Notes under the pieces: model-generated
What the model saw: only the letters and a program-made list of their open reading frames with translations
Told to the model about the DNA's origin: nothing
The model's database searches: none
In this document: positions 61,721 through 64,000 of the stretch, piece after piece
Position numbering within the stretch: the stretch's first letter is position 1
Layout: each line of letters opens with the position of its first letter
Made by a program: the position numbers and the translations under genes
Assembly (NCBI GenBank): GCA_001695595.3
Contig: MBPM02000054.1
Location: 372,001-436,000 of the forward strand
DNA from: Plasmopara viticola
Taxonomy: Eukaryota; Oomycota; Peronosporomycetes; Peronosporales; Peronosporaceae
Direction of reading: 5' to 3'
Length of the DNA: 64,000 bases

Positions 61721-64000
61721 CTTCAAACCATAAAGGGAGCATCTTAGCTGACAGACGTAATTTGGGTACACGTCGTTGACACATCCATCCGGTTGCACCA
61801 CGTAAATGTCCTCGTCTAGAGTGCCGTTGAGAAAGGTTGTCTTGACGTCCATCTGATGCAACGTCAAATTGTACTTGCCCCCCCCCTGACAGACTTAGTA
61901 AAATCCTGATCGATGTAAACTTGGCCACTGGTGAAAAGGTCACTTCGTAGTCGACATCATACTTTTAAGAAAAGCCTTGGCCACGAGTCTTGCCTTGAAC
62001 CGCTCGATCTCTCAGCTTGGTTTTCCTTGATTCGAAAGACCCATCTACACCCGATAGCCTTACGACCTTTTGGCAGCGGTACCAAATCCCATGTCTTGTT
62101 CTTGCAAAGAGAACTCACTTCAGCATCACACGTCTCCTTCCCCTTGGCCGCGTTGCTGAATTCCATTGCCGACTTGAAGGTTGTCGGCATTTCTCCCACT
62201 GAACCCACAACAAAGGCCGCTTCGAAATCTTGGGCCGTTGCAGACATTTCCTCCAGCGATTGATAGCGACTTGGCCTCTTTGCTGTTGGAACTTGCGCCG
62301 CTTTTTCTAGTGATTGGTTTCGCTGGTGTCGTTTACTACTAGGCTCAAAATCCAAATCCACAATAGGCTGCGTTTGAAAGTGCTGCTTGCCTTTATGCTC
62401 CACGTCTTCATCATGCATTGTTGTTCATTTTCCGAGCGGTCGAAATCAGCTGTTTCGGTCTCGTCAAGTACAGCTTCTGATGACTTGGTACTTGGTATCT
62501 TGTCGTCAAAAGTATCTTCCATGAATTTTTCGTCCCGACTTATCAGAACGCGACCGCTAGCAACTTCTTCAAACCATACGCTTTTTCATGTTCCGAATAG
62601 CCAAGAAAACGGCACCGAGCCGAACGAGCATCAAACTTGGATCGTTTCTCTTTAAGAATTGAGACGTAAGCATGGCAGCCAAATACCTTTAAATTTGCCA
62701 ACAAAGGCTTCTTGCCAGTCCACAGTTGAAACGGCGACAAATCATGATCAACGGCTCGTGTCGGATATCGGTTGCGAAGAAACGCAGCAGCTAAAACAGC
62801 TTCACCCCAGTATGCTTTTGGAATATTAGCGTGCTCCAGCATGCACCGTCCACATTCAATGAGTGTACAATTCATGCGTTCTGCGACCCCATTTAGTTGT
62901 GGTGTGTATGGTGGCGTAAACTTCTGAAAAATCCCACGCTCTGCACAAAACTTTGCCATTGCTCCAGAACTGTATTCGCCACCATTATTACAACAGAGTA
63001 ATTTGACGCGCATGTTGGTCTGGTTTTCGGCCATCGCGACGAAAGTAGCAAGCTTGTCGGCCACCTCAGACTTTTTCCGTAGCAAGTAAACAGCACAAAA
63101 GTGCGACTTCTCGTCAATAAAAGTGACGAAATATCGCTTACCACTGAACATTTCCGTCTGCATAGGTCCACACACATCGGTGTGAATGACTTTAAGCAAT
63201 TTTGTCGCCCGATTTGGAGACGACATCATGAAGGTTACTCGTGTCTGTTTGCCAAGAGCGCATCCTTTACACAGCTCCCACTTGTTAACAGACTTCAGGT
63301 CAATACCTGCTCCACAGCCTTTTGAAACAATTGTGAAAAGACCACCGTGACCAATGTAACCTAGTCGAAGGTGCCAATGGTACGACGTGGTGTCCCCATG
63401 GCATCCCAACGAACTAGTCAAATGGGCCTCGTCCACAATAATTGGCTTCATGCAAAGCTTAAACAGCCCCTTTCCTTCACGAGCGCCCGCCCAACTTCCA
63501 GCGAAGACGTTTTGCTTCAGCAAAGCAGCCGTCGCGCTTAAACGCAGCAGGACCAACATCCTTTGTAAAGCGTCCAACGGAGAAAAATTGAGCGAAAGCT
63601 TAGGAATGTGCCAAACAGAAGTGAGTACACCCTTTTTCATTCCGCGAGGCGTAAACATCGACATTACAATGTCACCCGTTCCCACAGCTTGAACCACGCC
63701 ATCATTCGCGAGATGCACATCCACTGGGTCGATTCTTTTGTACTTTTTCATGTACTATTTCGAGTGGGTCATGTGCTGAGAGGCCCCCGAGTCAGCTAGC
63801 CACACACAGCTCGACTTGGTGGAATAGGCAGCTTCACCAACCGAGAAAAGATAGTCGCCAGGGTCGTCATCGTTTCTATGCGCGACACTAGCATGCTGCG
63901 CTCGCTGTCGCTCCGCGTTGTCGCGAATTCGAGCCGGGCACTTGGCAATCCAATGCCCATGCTCACCGCAATAGTGACAAGTACCGCTAGCCTTCACTGG
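61721..64000 (-). pseudogene. Array unit U5 (partial): broken protease-integrase-partial RT
   Basis: Runs off the right edge of the window. Zinc knuckle and protease frame 63997-63755 ends at MTHSK-stop; integrase frame 63751-62543. In this unit the second catalytic Asp of integrase is changed (CCNNGGEY for CCDNGGEY) and MNRT reads MNCT. The linker frame is 62418-61957, with a one-base loss near 61975. RT carries an extra base next to the nine-base C tract (61868-61877), so HQMDVKT-type sequence is split between frames. Ends at SLYGLK at 61721. Confidence 0.87.

Larger units (their letters stand above)
50880..64000 (-). repeat. E17: tandem array of a 2.95-kb defective copia segment (units U1-U5)
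   Basis: Head-to-tail repeats on the minus strand. LTR starts at 52737, 55696, 58655 and 61598 give periods of 2959, 2959 and 2943 bp. Each unit reads (element strand): shortened LTR, gag, protease, integrase, N-terminal RT ending SLYGLK, then directly the TGTTGTCG start of the next LTR. U1 is cut on the left by E16; U5 runs past the window end. Units share a capsid deletion, a one-base Gag loss, a double frameshift before integrase, a TAA in RT (FSQK to FS-stop-K) and a G9 tract in RT. Confidence 0.93.

Noticed and set aside
50880..64000. Array read as CRISPR or rRNA-type repeat
   Set aside because: The repeat unit is 2.95 kb of recognisable copia gag-pol with LTR remnants; no spacers and no RNA gene.

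Overview
The window is eukaryotic, repeat-only DNA. All 64 kb can be assigned to Ty1/copia-type LTR retrotransposons, and I see no host gene, tRNA, rRNA, CRISPR array or bacterial feature. The likely source is an oomycete (Phytophthora/Peronosporales type): the LTRs carry a sequence close to the oomycete initiator consensus (TCAYTYYNCAWTTT) followed by a pyrimidine-rich tail. That assignment is inference. Two lineages are present. Lineage A has the zinc knuckle CHYCGEQGHWIAKC, protease DSGATQHMT and LTRs beginning TGTTGTCG or TGTTGACA. Lineage B has [14 protein letters not shown], protease [10 protein letters not shown] and LTRs beginning TATTGA or TGTTAAGG. In both, the primer-binding site is a copia-style half-tRNA site complementary to the initiator tRNA anticodon arm, and the gag ATG lies inside it.

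I number the elements E1-E17. Left edge (1-3087, + strand): tails of three successively nested elements, E1 (B) in E2 (A) in E3 (A). Centre (3088-49028): E4 (B, -) hosts E5 (B, +, 3184-7274) and E6 (B, -, 7495-47591). E6 hosts E7 (B, -, 9885-45332), which hosts E8 (B, +, 10083-40919), which hosts E9 (A, -, 11972-39924). E9 hosts E10 (A, +, 12099-21469, itself carrying E11, 15397-20121) and E12 (A, -, 21505-35505). E12 hosts the two intact elements, E13 (+, 22092-26743) and E14 (-, 29412-34162). Nine of these insertions have perfect 5-bp target-site duplications on both sides, which fixes the order of insertion.

Right (49029-50879): tail of E15 (B, +), into which E4 inserted, joined to a truncated E16 (A, -). 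From 50880 to the window end is E17, a head-to-tail array of a 2.95-kb defective lineage-A segment (LTR-gag-protease-integrase-partial RT, - strand). At least four repeats share the same inactivating lesions, so they multiplied as DNA after the element died.

E13 (1380 aa) and E14 (1388 aa) have complete single-frame Gag-Pol polyproteins with zinc knuckle, protease, integrase, reverse transcriptase and RNase H. Their LTR pairs are almost identical (E13) or identical as read (E14), so they are candidates for recently active, autonomous copies. All other copies carry frameshifts, stops or deletions.
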